Positions 9,344 to 18,975 are shown, numbered from the stretch's first letter. The stretch: DNA of 44,026 nt from Mycobacterium sp. E3251 (GCF_001666835.1 NZ_LZJF01000140.1:1-44026); one strand, 5' to 3'. The notes: generated by a model from the sequence alone, not told the origin. Numbers and translations are program-made.

Positions 9344-11247
9344 CCGTCACGGCCACCCGAGGGGTGACCCCGGCCCCGGCCGGGCGGTCACGCGACTTCT
9401 GGGGTTCGGCCGCCCGGCTGGTGAAACGGCTTGCGCCGCAACGCCGGCTGAGCGCCGCGGTGATCACGCTGGGCGTCACGGGGACGGTGATCGGGGTCGT
9501 CGTCCCCCGAATCCTCGGGCACGCCACGGATCTGCTGTTCAACGGCATGCTCGGCCGACAGCTCCCCGCGGGCATCACCAAGGCGCAGGCCGTCGCCGCG
9601 GCCCGGGCCCGGGGCGAGGGCACCTTCGCAGACCTGCTGTCGGGGATGAATGTGGTGCCGGGCAAAGGAGTGGACTTCGGCGCGGTGGTGCGGACCCTGG
9701 TCCTGGCGCTGGGCCTGTATCTCATTTCGGCGCTGCTGATTTGGGCGCAAGCGCGGCTGCTCAACGTCACCGTGCAACGCACCATGGTCGCGCTGCGTTC
9801 CGATGTCGAGGACAAGATCCACCGGCTGCCGCTGTCGTACTTCGATGGGCGCCAGCGCGGCGAGCTGCTGAGCCGGGTCACCAACGATATCGACAACGTG
9901 CAGTCGTCGCTGTCGATGACCATCAGCCAGCTGGTGACGTCGATCCTGACCGTGGTGGCGGTACTGGCGATGATGGTGTCGATCTCGCCGCTGTTGGCGC
10001 TGATCGCGGTGGTGACGGTGCCGTTGTCGTTGATGGCGACGCGCGCGATAGCGCGGCGCGCGCAGCGCCTGTTCGTGGCGCAGTGGACCAGCATCGGTCG
10101 CCTCAACGCCCACATCGAGGAGACCTACAGCGGCTTCACGGTGGTCAAGACGTTCGGCCACCAGGCCGCGGCGCGCCAGCATTTCCGCGACTGCAACGAC
10201 GACGTCTACCACGCCAGCTTCGGCGCTCAATTCTTCTCCGGCCTGGTGGCCCCGGCGACGGCGTTCATCGGCAACCTCGGCTACGTGGCCGTCGCCGTGC
10301 TAGGCGGCCTGCAGGTGGCCACCGGCCACATCACTCTCGGTGGTATCCAGGCGTTCATCCAGTACGTCCGGCAGTTCAACGCCCCGATCAGCCAGGTGGC
10401 CGGGATGTACAACACCCTGCAGTCCGGGGTGGCCAGCGCTGAGCGGGTGTTCGATCTGCTTGACGAGCCCGAGGAACCGCCGGATCCGGCACCCACCCTG
10501 GCGCCGCCCAACGGCGACGCCGCGCGGCCGGCGGGACGCGTCGAGTTCCAGCACGTGAACTTCGGCTACCGCCCGGATATCCCGGTGATCCATGACCTGT
10601 CGATGGTGGCCGAGCCGGGTACCACCGTGGCGATCGTCGGACCCACCGGTGCTGGCAAGACCACGTTGGTGAACCTGCTCATGCGGTTCTATGACGTCGA
10701 CTCCGGCCGGATCCTGGTCGACGGGATCGACATCACCACGGTGAACAGGCAGTCGCTGCGGTCCCGGATCGGCATGGTCTTGCAGGACACCTGGCTCTTC
10801 GACGGGACGATCGCCGAGAACATCGCATACGGGCGGCCCGACGCCAGTGCGGACGAGGTGGTGCAGGCCGCCAGGGCGGCTTACGTCGACCGGTTTGTGC
10901 ACACCCTGCCGGCGGGCTACGAGACGCGGATCAGCGGCGGGGGCGGCAACATCAGCGCCGGCGAGAAGCAACTCATCACCATCGCGCGCGCATTTCTGGC
11001 CAGGCCACAGCTACTGATCCTGGACGAGGCGACCAGCTCGGTCGACACCCGCACCGAAGCGCTCATCGCCCGGGCCATGTCCGAGCTTCGCCGAGACCGG
11101 ACGAGCTTCATTATCGCGCACCGGCTTTCGACGATCCGCGATGCCGACCGCATCGTGGTGGTCGAGGCGGGCCGCATCGTTGAACAAGGCAGTCACGCCG
11201 AGCTGTTGGCCCGTCAAGGCGCCTACTACGCGATGACACGGGCATAG
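9340..11247 (+). CDS. ABC exporter subunit with intact ATP site (Rv1272c type)
   Basis: 635 residues, membrane domain then ATPase. Walker A is [10 protein letters not shown] and Walker B with catalytic Glu is [12 protein letters not shown]. The signature segment reads ISAGEKQL instead of LSGGQ. In a heterodimer the partner's degenerate Walker B faces this altered signature, so the two departures fall in the same composite site and fit a one-active-site exporter. The region between the first two helices carries an extra loop (about residues 65-115, [15 protein letters not shown] onward), longer than in the partner. No terminator is apparent in the 138 bases before embR. Confidence 0.9.
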   Translation: MTVTATRGVTPAPAGRSRDFWGSAARLVKRLAPQRRLSAAVITLGVTGTVIGVVVPRILGHATDLLFNGMLGRQLPAGITKAQAVAAARARGEGTFADLLSGMNVVPGKGVDFGAVVRTLVLALGLYLISALLIWAQARLLNVTVQRTMVALRSDVEDKIHRLPLSYFDGRQRGELLSRVTNDIDNVQSSLSMTISQLVTSILTVVAVLAMMVSISPLLALIAVVTVPLSLMATRAIARRAQRLFVAQWTSIGRLNAHIEETYSGFTVVKTFGHQAAARQHFRDCNDDVYHASFGAQFFSGLVAPATAFIGNLGYVAVAVLGGLQVATGHITLGGIQAFIQYVRQFNAPISQVAGMYNTLQSGVASAERVFDLLDEPEEPPDPAPTLAPPNGDAARPAGRVEFQHVNFGYRPDIPVIHDLSMVAEPGTTVAIVGPTGAGKTTLVNLLMRFYDVDSGRILVDGIDITTVNRQSLRSRIGMVLQDTWLFDGTIAENIAYGRPDASADEVVQAARAAYVDRFVHTLPAGYETRISGGGGNISAGEKQLITIARAFLARPQLLILDEATSSVDTRTEALIARAMSELRRDRTSFIIAHRLSTIRDADRIVVVEAGRIVEQGSHAELLARQGAYYAMTRA

Positions 11248-11385
11248 CGCGAGATCCCACGGCACGGCTTGGCCGCAATCGCGTCGCGGGGAACGCATTT
11301 CACTGCCGGTGCCAAAAGTTAGTGTCATTGCGTCGGCCCAGTGAGGGTTGCAGCACAATGGCGAAGGTAGTGACCGGAAGGACCG

Positions 11386-12537
11386 ATGGTGGACAAGCGT
11401 CTCGAACTCGGCCTGCTCGGACCGCTGGAGATGAGCGTCGATGGCACGCTGGTGCCCCTGGGCACCCCCAAGCAGCGGGCGGTGCTGGCTATGCTGCTGA
11501 TGAACCGGAACAGTCCGGTGGGGGTGGACCGGCTCATCACGGCCCTGTGGGACGACAAGCCACCGTCGGGGGCGCGGGCCAGCATTCATTCCTACGTGTC
11601 CAACCTGCGTAAGCTGCTCAGCGGTGCCGGCATCGACCCGCGTGCGGCGTTGGCGGCGGCGCCTCCCGGATACCGGCTCAACATCGCCGAAAACGCTTGC
11701 GATCTGGGGCGGTTCATCGCCGAAAAGACGGCGGGCGTGCACGCCGCCGCCACCGGCAGATTCGAAGAGGCCAGCCGGCACTTGACCGCGGCATTGGCAC
11801 AGTGGCGCGGGCCGGTGCTCGAGGACCTGCGCGAGTTCGGATTCGTCGACACCTTCGCCACTTCCCTTGTCGAGGAAAAGATTCTGGTCCATGGCGCAAA
11901 GGCGGAGGCCGAAATCGCCTGCGGGCGTGCGTTCGCCGTGATCACCGAGCTGGAATCGCTGACCGCGGAACATCCCTACCGCGAGCCGCTGTGGGCCCAG
12001 TTGATCACGGCCTACTACCTGACCGACCGACAATCCGACGCGTTGGCGGCCTACCGCCGCGTCAAGACCGCTCTCGCCGACGACCTGGGGATCGATCCGG
12101 GACCGACACTGCGGTCGCTCAACGAGCAGATCCTGCGCCAAGAACCGCTGGACGTGAAGCGAACCGCCAAGACCGCCGCCGTCGACACGGTCACGGTCCT
12201 CGAGCAGCACACGATGGTGTCCGGCCAGCAGGCCATCGCTTATCTGCACGAGGCCTCGGGACGCAGCTATCCGCTGCGAGCGGCGGCGACCCGGATCGGG
12301 CGGCTAAGCGACAACGACATCGTCCTCGACAGCCCCAAAGTCAGCCGCCACCATGCGGTCATCGTCGACACGGGCACCAGCTTCATCATCAACGACCTCC
12401 GCTCGTCCAACGGGGTGCATGTGCAGCACGAGCGGATCCGCTCCGCCGCCACGCTGCGCGACGGCGACCACGTCCGCATCTGCGACCACGAATTCACGTT
12501 TCAAATCGCCGCGGACGACGACAGCGCCCCGGGCTAA
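11386..12537 (+). CDS. embR: transcriptional regulator EmbR
   Basis: 383 residues with the three EmbR domains: an OmpR-like winged helix (about 1-105), a bacterial transcriptional activation domain of TPR type (about 106-270, including DDLGIDPGP) and a C-terminal FHA domain (about 290-375). The FHA core motifs are RIGRLSDNDIVLD, KVSRHHAVI and RSSNGVHV, giving the phosphothreonine-binding Arg, Ser and Asn. In M. tuberculosis EmbR is phosphorylated by PknH, binds it through the FHA domain and activates embCAB (arabinan synthesis, ethambutol target). pknH follows directly on the same strand, which supports the same pairing. A purine-rich GGAAGGA lies five bases before ATG 11386. Confidence 0.93.
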   Translation: MVDKRLELGLLGPLEMSVDGTLVPLGTPKQRAVLAMLLMNRNSPVGVDRLITALWDDKPPSGARASIHSYVSNLRKLLSGAGIDPRAALAAAPPGYRLNIAENACDLGRFIAEKTAGVHAAATGRFEEASRHLTAALAQWRGPVLEDLREFGFVDTFATSLVEEKILVHGAKAEAEIACGRAFAVITELESLTAEHPYREPLWAQLITAYYLTDRQSDALAAYRRVKTALADDLGIDPGPTLRSLNEQILRQEPLDVKRTAKTAAVDTVTVLEQHTMVSGQQAIAYLHEASGRSYPLRAAATRIGRLSDNDIVLDSPKVSRHHAVIVDTGTSFIINDLRSSNGVHVQHERIRSAATLRDGDHVRICDHEFTFQIAADDDSAPG

Positions 12538-12672
12538 ATCGGTTGATTGTCGTGCGTCGGGCTGGGCGGGGGCTTACGGTCATGGTTGCTGGGTCAGGGG
12601 GTTGCGGCTGACCCGTATGCCCGGCAATTGTTGGGTCTCGATGGTGTGGTGGCTGGGTGTGAAGGATCGGCG

Positions 12673-14451
12673 ATGAGTGACGAGCAGGCCTCGCGGGCGG
12701 GGACGGAGTTTGGGCCTTATCACCTAAAGCGGCTGCTGGGCCGGGGTGGAATGGGGGAGGTCTACGAGGCCGAGCACACCGTCAAGGAGTGGACGGTGGC
12801 GGTCAAGCTGCTCTCGGAGACCTTCAGCAAGGACCCGGTGTTCCGGGAGCGGATGAAACGCGAAGCTCGCACCGCCGGTCGTTTGCAGGAGCCGCATGTG
12901 GTGCCCATCCACGACTACGGCGAAATCGATGGCCAGATGTTTTTGGAGATGCGCCTGATCGAGGGCACCGACTTAGACAGTGTGCTCAAACGCTTTGGCC
13001 CGCTGGCCCCGCCACGCGCGGTGGCCATCATCACCCAGATCGCCTCGGCGCTCGATGCCGCCCACGCCGCCGGGGTGATGCACCGCGACGTCAAACCGCA
13101 GAACATCCTGGTCACCCGCGACGACTTCGCCTATCTGGTCGACTTCGGCATCGCCAGCGCCACCACCGATGAGAAGCTCACCCAGTTGGGCACCGCGGTC
13201 GGCACCTGGAAATACATGGCGCCCGAACGGTTTTCCAACGCCGAAGTCACCTACCGCGCGGACATCTACGCCCTGGCGTGCGTGCTCTACGAATGCCTCA
13301 CCGGCTCACCGCCATACACGTCCAGCAGCGCGGGCGCACTGGTAACCGCCCACACGATGAACCCCATCCCCCAGCCCACCGGGCTGCGCCCGGGCATCCC
13401 CAAGGGTTTCGACGCGGTCATCACCCGGGGGATGGCCAAGAAGCCCGAGGACCGCTACGCCAGCGCCGGCGACCTGGCCCTGGCCGCCCACGAAGCACTC
13501 AGCGACCCCGACCAAGACCACGCCGACACGATCTTGCGCCGCAGCCAAGAAGCCACCCTGCCGGGCACCGTCATGGCGCCTCCCCCGCCGCCGCACCCGG
13601 CGGCCAACACCCCGCCACCGGCGCCGGGCCAGAACTCACCGACGCCCCATTTGCCGCCCGGCTCGACTCCTGTTCCCGCGCAGGGCGCTCCGCCCTGGCG
13701 GCCCGACAGCGGGCCCATCCCGGCCGCCGCCCAGCCCCCGGTCACGCCCCCCTATTACCAAGCCGCCAACGCCAATTGGGGCAGCGCCCCACAACAGTTC
13801 GGCGGCCCGCCCGCCTGGAACCAGCCCCCACCGAGGCGACGCAACCCCTGGCCCATCGTCGCGGCCGTCGCCGCGCTGGTGATCGTCGTCGTCCTGGCCG
13901 CCGTGGGCATCGCAATTTTCATGGGAGGCGACGACGGCAACCCGCAGGCCAACCGCACGTCGACGACGACCACCACCACCAGGACCGTCCCCACCACGAC
14001 AACCACCCGGCCCGCCAACCCGCAGAGCAAGCTGCTGGGCATGCTGCCTGCCGGGTATCCCAGTGGCAGCTGCACGCCCGCGACCCCGAAGTCCAACAGC
14101 ATCTGGGTGAACGCGCTGGCCATGGTCGACTGCGACCAGAACACCAATCAGGGCGGCCCGTCCCGCGGGGTCTACGGCCTGTTCGCGAATGCGGACCTGC
14201 TCAAGAAGGCGTTCGACGACGACGTGGCCGCCGTGCAGCTGATGAATTGCCCCGGAGCCGGGGCATCGCCGGACGGCTGGCATCACGACAGCACGCCGTC
14301 GGTGACCGCGGGCATGATCGCGTGCGGCACCTATAAGAACCACCCCAACGTGATATGGACCAACGAGGCGAAGCTCATGCTCTGTGACGTCTACGGGGAT
14401 CCCCCGGCCATCGAGGACCTGCACACCTGGTGGACCAATTACGGTGGCTGA
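12673..14451 (+). CDS. pknH: Ser/Thr protein kinase PknH
   Basis: 592 residues from ATG 12673. The kinase domain covers about 1-280: glycine loop LGRGGMGEVY, Lys45, HRDVKPQN with Asp139, DFG at 157-159, activation-loop Thr170 and Thr174, then APERF. These numbers agree with those known for M. tuberculosis PknH. A Pro-rich linker (about 295-390) leads to one membrane helix (about 394-418). The outside sensor domain has at least five Cys (GSCTP, VDCDQ, MNCPG, IACGT, LMLCD), the PknH_C fold stabilised by disulphides. The protein is shorter than PknH of H37Rv (626), mostly through the linker. The longer frame starting at 12547 has no kinase features before 12673. It lies 135 bases after its target gene embR. 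Confidence 0.93.
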   Translation: MSDEQASRAGTEFGPYHLKRLLGRGGMGEVYEAEHTVKEWTVAVKLLSETFSKDPVFRERMKREARTAGRLQEPHVVPIHDYGEIDGQMFLEMRLIEGTDLDSVLKRFGPLAPPRAVAIITQIASALDAAHAAGVMHRDVKPQNILVTRDDFAYLVDFGIASATTDEKLTQLGTAVGTWKYMAPERFSNAEVTYRADIYALACVLYECLTGSPPYTSSSAGALVTAHTMNPIPQPTGLRPGIPKGFDAVITRGMAKKPEDRYASAGDLALAAHEALSDPDQDHADTILRRSQEATLPGTVMAPPPPPHPAANTPPPAPGQNSPTPHLPPGSTPVPAQGAPPWRPDSGPIPAAAQPPVTPPYYQAANANWGSAPQQFGGPPAWNQPPPRRRNPWPIVAAVAALVIVVVLAAVGIAIFMGGDDGNPQANRTSTTTTTTRTVPTTTTTRPANPQSKLLGMLPAGYPSGSCTPATPKSNSIWVNALAMVDCDQNTNQGGPSRGVYGLFANADLLKKAFDDDVAAVQLMNCPGAGASPDGWHHDSTPSVTAGMIACGTYKNHPNVIWTNEAKLMLCDVYGDPPAIEDLHTWWTNYGG

Positions 14452-14460
14452 GTGGATCCA

Positions 14461-14489
14461 AATTCGTTGCCGCACTGCGGCTTCGAATT
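14461..14489. terminator. symmetric hairpin between convergent genes, likely bidirectional terminator
   Basis: The bases form AATTCG-TT-GCCGC, a three-base loop ACT, then GCGGC-TT-CGAATT. The two outer arms and two inner arms are perfect complements, separated by a symmetric TT/TT internal loop. It sits ten bases after the pknH stop and reaches into the stop codon of the convergent gene, so it could end transcription from both sides. There is no U-run, as is usual for mycobacterial intrinsic terminators. Structure seen; function inferred. Confidence 0.6.
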
Positions 14490-15069
14490 ACGACTGAAGG
14501 TCGGGGCCCTCGGCGCGCAGGTCGTCGACCGCCGACATGGCGCTACGCAACTTGGCCAACCATTCCTCGGCATGTTCGCCGACGAGCTTGACCGACCACG
14601 CGAGCGCGTCCGCGCGGGACCGGGCGACACCGGCGTCGACCAATGTGTCGAGCACCTGCCGTTCCGGCTGCTTCAAGCGCGTCATCACAGGTACTGCGAT
14701 GTGAGTGAAGAGGATTCGCTCCGCGCCGGTGCTGGAGCCGACCTCGACGCCCCAGGAGACCTTGCGGCCGTAGCGATCCTGTGCCTCGTCGGCGATGCGC
14801 ATTCGCTCCGAACGGGTTTCCTCGCGGAACCGCGATGCACGTCCTTCCGCGCGGGCCTCGGTCTCTTTCTCCGAGCCCTGCGGTTCCGGCAGTCTTCCGA
14901 TGACCGTGATTTCTTCGCGGTCGACGATGACCGTCGGGTCGCCGTCGAACCAGCTTTCGGGCAGGCGCCCGGCGAACCATTCGGCGGCGTCGCTCGCGTC
15001 GGGTTGCTGAGCCTGCTGCCAGCCGCCGGGGCGGCCGTAGCGCCGGCCGTGCGTGTGGTGAGATTTCAT
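14488..15069 (-). CDS. conserved hypothetical protein in the Rv1265 position
   Basis: 193 residues, soluble, with no signal or membrane segment. An N-terminal tail rich in His, Gly and Gln precedes DASDAAEWFAGRLP, a beta-type segment around TVIVDREEITVIGRLP, a charged Glu/Arg-rich helix (about 62-100), and a helical C-terminus (LDTLVDAGVARSRADALAWSV). I do not recognise a catalytic motif. Its place between the cyclase and pknH is that of M. tuberculosis Rv1265, known as a cAMP-responsive, macrophage-induced gene under Cmr control; I could not compare the sequences. Tandem TGTAA repeats cover its start region (see separate entry), which suggests tight control, possibly by its own product. It is 278 bases downstream of the cyclase gene, on the same strand. 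Confidence 0.75.
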   Translation of the reverse strand: MKSHHTHGRRYGRPGGWQQAQQPDASDAAEWFAGRLPESWFDGDPTVIVDREEITVIGRLPEPQGSEKETEARAEGRASRFREETRSERMRIADEAQDRYGRKVSWGVEVGSSTGAERILFTHIAVPVMTRLKQPERQVLDTLVDAGVARSRADALAWSVKLVGEHAEEWLAKLRSAMSAVDDLRAEGPDLQS

Positions 15070-15070
15070 A

Positions 15071-15094
15071 ATTACATGATTACACCGTTACACC
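15071..15094 (-). promoter_or_regulatory. three 8-bp tandem repeats over the promoter of the Rv1265-position gene
   Basis: On the minus strand the 24 bases just before the ATG read as GGTGTAAC, GGTGTAAT, CATGTAAT, in exact 8-base register. The next 8 bases (TATGAAAT) contain the start codon and are a weaker fourth copy. TAATCA (15082-15077) lies seven bases before the ATG and may be the -10 box of a leaderless message, so the repeats would cover the polymerase site. They look like binding sites for a regulator. The 248 bases further upstream (15100-15347) show nothing else I can name. Confidence 0.55.
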
Positions 15095-15347
15095 CGTAAT
15101 GGAATGGCGTTCACCGCCGGCGAACGCGGCGCGGCGGCGGGCCGCGCGCGAATGGGCGTCAAGTGCGGAGAACCCGTTGATATGGGCTGTTCAAAGTTGT
15201 ATTTTTGGTAGCGAAGCAGGCCCGGAAACGACCAATTCCCAAGCGCCGGATGTCAGGGTAGAAAACCGGCCGCGTAGGACCCGCGCATGACGGAGCCCAA
15301 CGCCCCCTAGAGTCGTCCGGGCCTGCCCATGTCCGCAGGTCTCCCAG

Positions 15348-16475
15348 TCAGTCGCCGCCGCCAGACCCGTCTCCGCGGCGGATCCGGAAGAGCTTGACCT
15401 CGTTCTTGATGCCCTTGAGGCGGCGGGCGCCGGCGAACGACCCGTCGAATATTCCGGTCTCGCCGATCGCCTCCCAGACCGAGTCAGCCGCCAGCACCGT
15501 GCCCGGGCGCGCCACACTGGTGACCCGGCTCGCGACGTTGACCGGGCTGCCGAACCAGTCGCCGGCCCGGCTCACCGCCATGCCAGAGGCCACGCCCGCT
15601 CGCAGCCGCGGGAAGTCGGCGTCGGTGTCGATGGTGTCCACGAGCTTCACCACGACGTCGAGCATCGGCAGCGGGTCGGGGCAGACGAACATGACGGCGT
15701 CGCCGATCGTCTTGATGAACCGGACGGGCGGGACGGTGATGTCTCGGGCGAGGACCGCCAGCCGGTTGGCCAGGTGACCCAGCTCCTCCGCCGATACCGC
15801 TTCGCCGATCCGGGTGAAGCCGACGAGGTCGGCGAAGGCCACCGTGATCTGACGCGCTCCCGGCAGCGGCTGGCCGGCGGCGCGCTCGGCGGCGTTGACC
15901 GCCTCGGTCTCCATCATGTGGCGCAGCTGCATGAACATCATGTGCTGAAGCATCGGACCGAGTTCGGGCGCGATTTTGCTGACCAATGCCTTTGACGCCT
16001 TGGCGATTTCCAGCTCGGTGGCCCCGGGCCGCATGATCGCCGAGAGCGCGGTGTAGCGCATGACCTCGGCGGCGCGTGACAGGCCTTCGGTGAGCACCCG
16101 GACGACCAGCACCACTTGCTCGGGATCCAGGCCCAACTCGACGAAACGCTGGGCGTAGGCGGCGGCCTCACCGTCGGCGCGCATGTGGATGACGGCATCG
16201 GGGTCGTCGACTCTGGCGAGACCGATCGCGCGCTGCACCTGTTGCAACAGCCCAAGGTCGATGCCGTGCGCCTGGCTGATCTCTCGGGTCGACACATAGG
16301 TGCCGTCGTCTCCGATGAGGTGGCGGGTCGCCAGCAGCAGTGGCGGGTTGGTCGTCCTGATCTCCTCGGGGGTGATGCCCTGCTCGAGTAGCCACTCCAC
16401 CAATTCCGCCCGTTCGGCGCGTGCGCTGCCCTCGAGTCCGTCGAGCAGGTCCTCGTCCACTTCGCCAACGTACAA
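15348..16475 (-). CDS. class III adenylyl cyclase (Rv1264 type)
   Basis: About 375 residues from TTG 16475. An N-terminal regulatory domain (about 1-190, helical, starting [22 protein letters not shown]) is followed by a class III catalytic domain. Visible catalytic residues are the metal Asp in [13 protein letters not shown], Lys in FIKTIGDAV with the second metal Asp, and Asn/Arg in [10 protein letters not shown]. In M. tuberculosis this soluble enzyme is a pH-sensing cyclase inhibited by its N-terminal half. The start is uncertain. Homology with Rv1264 begins just after residue 1 here, but the frame stays open upstream through the 54-bp repeats to an ATG at 16604 (418 residues). That would add a basic N-terminus containing two 18-residue repeats. 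Product cAMP may link to the CRP-like site before kgd. Confidence 0.88.
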   Translation of the reverse strand: MYVGEVDEDLLDGLEGSARAERAELVEWLLEQGITPEEIRTTNPPLLLATRHLIGDDGTYVSTREISQAHGIDLGLLQQVQRAIGLARVDDPDAVIHMRADGEAAAYAQRFVELGLDPEQVVLVVRVLTEGLSRAAEVMRYTALSAIMRPGATELEIAKASKALVSKIAPELGPMLQHMMFMQLRHMMETEAVNAAERAAGQPLPGARQITVAFADLVGFTRIGEAVSAEELGHLANRLAVLARDITVPPVRFIKTIGDAVMFVCPDPLPMLDVVVKLVDTIDTDADFPRLRAGVASGMAVSRAGDWFGSPVNVASRVTSVARPGTVLAADSVWEAIGETGIFDGSFAGARRLKGIKNEVKLFRIRRGDGSGGGD

Positions 16476-16479
16476 CGCG

Positions 16480-16601
16480 CGCCGATCGCGAGCTCGGCAA
16501 AGCCGGGCGAAGCGGGTCGGCGCTAGGGGACGCCGCCGATCGCGAGCTCGGCAAAGCCGGGCGAAGCGGGTCGGCGCTAGGGGACGCCGCCGATCGCGAG
16601 C
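16480..16601. repeat. 54-bp tandem repeat, 2.3 copies (MIRU-VNTR-like)
   Basis: Copies begin at 16481 and 16535, with identical 54-base units, and a partial third copy (13 bases) starts at 16589. The unit is GC-rich with the typical mycobacterial GAGCTCGGCAAAGCC and AAGCGGGTCGGCGCT segments. Position between divergent genes, length and tandem arrangement are those of mycobacterial interspersed repetitive units, whose copy number varies between strains. 54 is a multiple of three, and the cyclase frame on the minus strand stays open through all copies. Confidence 0.85.
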
Positions 16602-16615
16602 CATGATGGGAAGCG

Positions 16616-17113
16616 ATGAGTACGCCACTGCTGCGGGGGTTCCCGCCGATCGTCGATGAGCACGCGATTGTGCTGATCCTGGGGTCGTTTCCGAGTGCGC
16701 AATCGCTGGCGCTCGGTCAGTACTACGGCAATCCACGCAATGCGTTCTGGCCGATCATGGGCGAGCTGTTCGGGTTCGACGCGGCCGCGCCGTACGAAAC
16801 ACGGCTGGCCGCGCTGCAATCGGCGGGTGTGGCCCTCTGGGACGCGTTGCGCACATGCCGTCGCGCCGGCAGCGCGGATGCGGCAATCGAGCCGAAAAGC
16901 TTGGTGGTCAACGACTTCGGTGAACTGTTCGCGCGGTACCCGACGATCGCGCGGGTTTACTTCAACGGCGCCAAGGCCGCGGAGCTGTATCGCAGGCTCG
17001 CCGAGGTCGACGAGCGGGTCGAGTACCGGCGGCTGCCGTCGACGAGCCCGGCCCACGCCGTCCGGCCGGACGCCAAGCTGGCCGCGTGGCGCGAGATCTC
17101 AGCGGAGCTATGA
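16616..17113 (+). CDS. DNA-deoxyinosine glycosylase-like protein (uracil-DNA glycosylase superfamily)
   Basis: 165 residues. [26 protein letters not shown] and the late motif LPSTSPAHA are the two active-site motifs of the small hypoxanthine/uracil-DNA glycosylase group (family 6, related to Mug), which removes deaminated bases. The Asn in GNPRNAFW and the Ser/Pro-rich late motif fit that family. ATG 16616 lies directly beside the MIRU-like repeat; no Shine-Dalgarno is clear, and CATGAT at 16602-16607 is a poor -10 candidate. The end overlaps the convergent amidase gene by six bases. As I recall H37Rv, no such gene lies between Rv1264 and amiB2, so it may be an insertion here or a loss there. 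Substrate preference (hypoxanthine or uracil) cannot be read from sequence. Confidence 0.8.
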   Translation: MSTPLLRGFPPIVDEHAIVLILGSFPSAQSLALGQYYGNPRNAFWPIMGELFGFDAAAPYETRLAALQSAGVALWDALRTCRRAGSADAAIEPKSLVVNDFGELFARYPTIARVYFNGAKAAELYRRLAEVDERVEYRRLPSTSPAHAVRPDAKLAAWREISAEL

Positions 17114-18499
17114 CACCGGCGGTTGCCGGTGTGCCCACGGCCTGGCGGATTCGATTTGCGCGGCCAGCGACAACAGCGTCGCTTCGTCGTACGGCCGGCC
17201 CACCAGCTGCACGGCGATCGGCAGGCCGTCACCGTCGAAGTCCCACGGCACGGCCGCGGCGGGCTGTCCGGTCAAGTTCCAGACCTGCTGGTAGGGCACC
17301 CGCTGCGCCACCGCCAGCAGCGTCCACACCGCACCGCGGCGCTGGTAGGCGCCGATGCGGGAGGGGCCCGTCGCGTTGCCGGGCGTGACGACGACATCGA
17401 CGTCGTCGAAGATCGCCTGGATCCGGGCGGCTGCCGCCGGCTCCGCGTCGCGAAGGGCGGTCATCCGGCGATCCGAGAAAAACGAGCCGGCGCGCGCCAG
17501 GTTGCGGGTGCGCGCTTCGAGGCGTTCGGGGTGAGCCAGTGAATCGGCGTCGTCACTGATACCGCGCAGATAGCGCGGCAGGTAATTGGTCATGATGGCC
17601 GACGGCGGATAGTCGGGGTCGGCGGTGATCACGTCATGACCCAGGTCGCGCAGCAACGCGCCGGCCTGTTCGACCGCCGTGAGCTGTTGCTTGCCGATCC
17701 TGACGGGCAGCGGGGTTGGCGACTTGGTGCTCAAGGCAATTCGCAGCTTGCCGGGGTGACGGGTCGCCGCGGCCGCGAACTCCCCCTCGGGTCCCGGAAC
17801 GGTCGAGGTCGCATCGAGGAACAGCGCCGCGTCCAGCACCGACCGGGCGAGCGGGCCGTTGACACTCAACCCGTGCCACGCATCGTCGTGCGGCTCCAAC
17901 GACACCCGATCCCGTTGAGGTTTGACACCGAACAGGCCGCACCAGATCGCCGGGATGCGAATCGACCCGCCACCGTCGGACCCCAGCGCCAGCGGAGCGA
18001 GCCCGGCGGCCACCGCGGCGGCACTACCGCCACTGCTGCCGCCCGGAGTGCGCCGGGGATTCCAGGGGTTGCGGGTCGCACCGAACGTCAACGATTCGGT
18101 GTAGGGGAACATCATCAGCTCGGGCACATTGGTTTTGCCGAGGATGACGGCGCCCGCGGCGCGTAACCGCCGCACCACCTCCGCGTCGGAGGTCGCGGCG
18201 GGGCGATGTCCGCCGCTGCCGTAGGTCGTCACCTCGCCGGCGACGTCGACATCGTCTTTGATCGCGATCGGCACCCCGAGGAGCGGGAGCCGCTCGCCGG
18301 CGTCGAGGCGGTCCTGCGCGACGGCGGCCTCGTAGCGCGCGCTGTCCGCGAGCACCACGCGATAGCAGCGCAACTGGCTGTCCAGCCGCGCGATCCGTTC
18401 CAGATAGATTTCGAGCAGCTCGGGCGCGGTCAGTTCGCCGTCGGCCAGCATTCTCACCTGAGCGGCCGCGCCGGCAAAGGCCACGTCGCGAGCGTCCAC
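17108..18499 (-). CDS. amiB2: amidase AmiB2
   Basis: 463 residues from GTG 18499 ([10 protein letters not shown]), close to the 462 of M. tuberculosis AmiB2 (Rv1263). Amidase-signature enzyme: the catalytic Lys is in [12 protein letters not shown], the cis-Ser in [11 protein letters not shown], and the nucleophile Ser in [12 protein letters not shown]. These enzymes hydrolyse carboxylic amides to acid and ammonia; the natural substrate is unknown. The frame continues upstream of the GTG into the promoter region of the divergent HIT gene, which argues for the shorter start. The two start codons are 47 bases apart and must share a compact regulatory region. Confidence 0.9.
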   Translation of the reverse strand: MDARDVAFAGAAAQVRMLADGELTAPELLEIYLERIARLDSQLRCYRVVLADSARYEAAVAQDRLDAGERLPLLGVPIAIKDDVDVAGEVTTYGSGGHRPAATSDAEVVRRLRAAGAVILGKTNVPELMMFPYTESLTFGATRNPWNPRRTPGGSSGGSAAAVAAGLAPLALGSDGGGSIRIPAIWCGLFGVKPQRDRVSLEPHDDAWHGLSVNGPLARSVLDAALFLDATSTVPGPEGEFAAAATRHPGKLRIALSTKSPTPLPVRIGKQQLTAVEQAGALLRDLGHDVITADPDYPPSAIMTNYLPRYLRGISDDADSLAHPERLEARTRNLARAGSFFSDRRMTALRDAEPAAAARIQAIFDDVDVVVTPGNATGPSRIGAYQRRGAVWTLLAVAQRVPYQQVWNLTGQPAAAVPWDFDGDGLPIAVQLVGRPYDEATLLSLAAQIESARPWAHRQPPVS

Positions 18500-18533
18500 T
18501 GCGGCAGCGTATCCCCCGCACCGGACCGGCCAG

Positions 18534-18539
18534 TACCGT
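18534..18539 (+). promoter_or_regulatory. -10 box TACCGT for a leaderless HIT-protein message
   Basis: TACCGT matches the mycobacterial TANNNT -10 consensus and ends seven bases before ATG 18547, the spacing expected when transcription starts at the A of the start codon. It overlaps the earlier in-frame GTG at 18538, so the ATG is the better start. No good -35 is seen. Confidence 0.5.
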
Positions 18540-18546
18540 GGGCGAC

Positions 18547-18975
18547 ATGTCCTGCGTGTTCTGTGCGATCGTCGCCGGGGAGGCCCCCGCCATCCGGATC
18601 TATGAAGACGACGACTACCTGGCGATCCTCGACATCCGCCCATTCACCCGCGGCCACACCCTGGTGATCCCCAAGGGGCACAGCGTGGATCTCACCGACA
18701 CGCCGCCGGAGACGCTGGCGGGGATGGTCACCATCGGCCAACGGATCGCCCGCGCCGCCCGCGCGACGGAGTTGGCCGACGCGACCAACATCGCGATCAA
18801 CGACGGCAGCGCCGCCTTTCAGACGGTGTTCCACATCCACCTGCACGTGCTGCCCCGGCGCAACGGCGACAAGTTGTCGGTCGCCAAGGGCATGCTGCTG
18901 CGGCGCGATCCCGACCGGGACGCCACCGCGCAAATCTTGCGCTCGGCCCTGGCCCGCATTGACGCCAGCCAGTAA
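18547..18975 (+). CDS. HIT-family nucleotide-binding protein (Rv1262c type)
   Basis: 142 residues starting MSCVFCAIVAGEAPAIRIYEDD, as in other HIT proteins. The histidine triad is HIHLHVLP, near residue 100, preceded by FQTVF. The N-terminal Cys pair (CVFC) is usual in the Hint-like branch, whose members hydrolyse nucleoside phosphoramidates such as adenosine monophosphoramidate. The protein is soluble. It lies ten bases before the F420-type reductase gene on the same strand, and the two are probably one transcript. Biological substrate unknown. Confidence 0.9.
   Translation: MSCVFCAIVAGEAPAIRIYEDDDYLAILDIRPFTRGHTLVIPKGHSVDLTDTPPETLAGMVTIGQRIARAARATELADATNIAINDGSAAFQTVFHIHLHVLPRRNGDKLSVAKGMLLRRDPDRDATAQILRSALARIDASQ

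Noticed and set aside
16480..16601. CRISPR array
   Set aside because: The copies are directly adjacent 54-base units without spacers and with no cas genes; this is a MIRU/VNTR-type tandem repeat.
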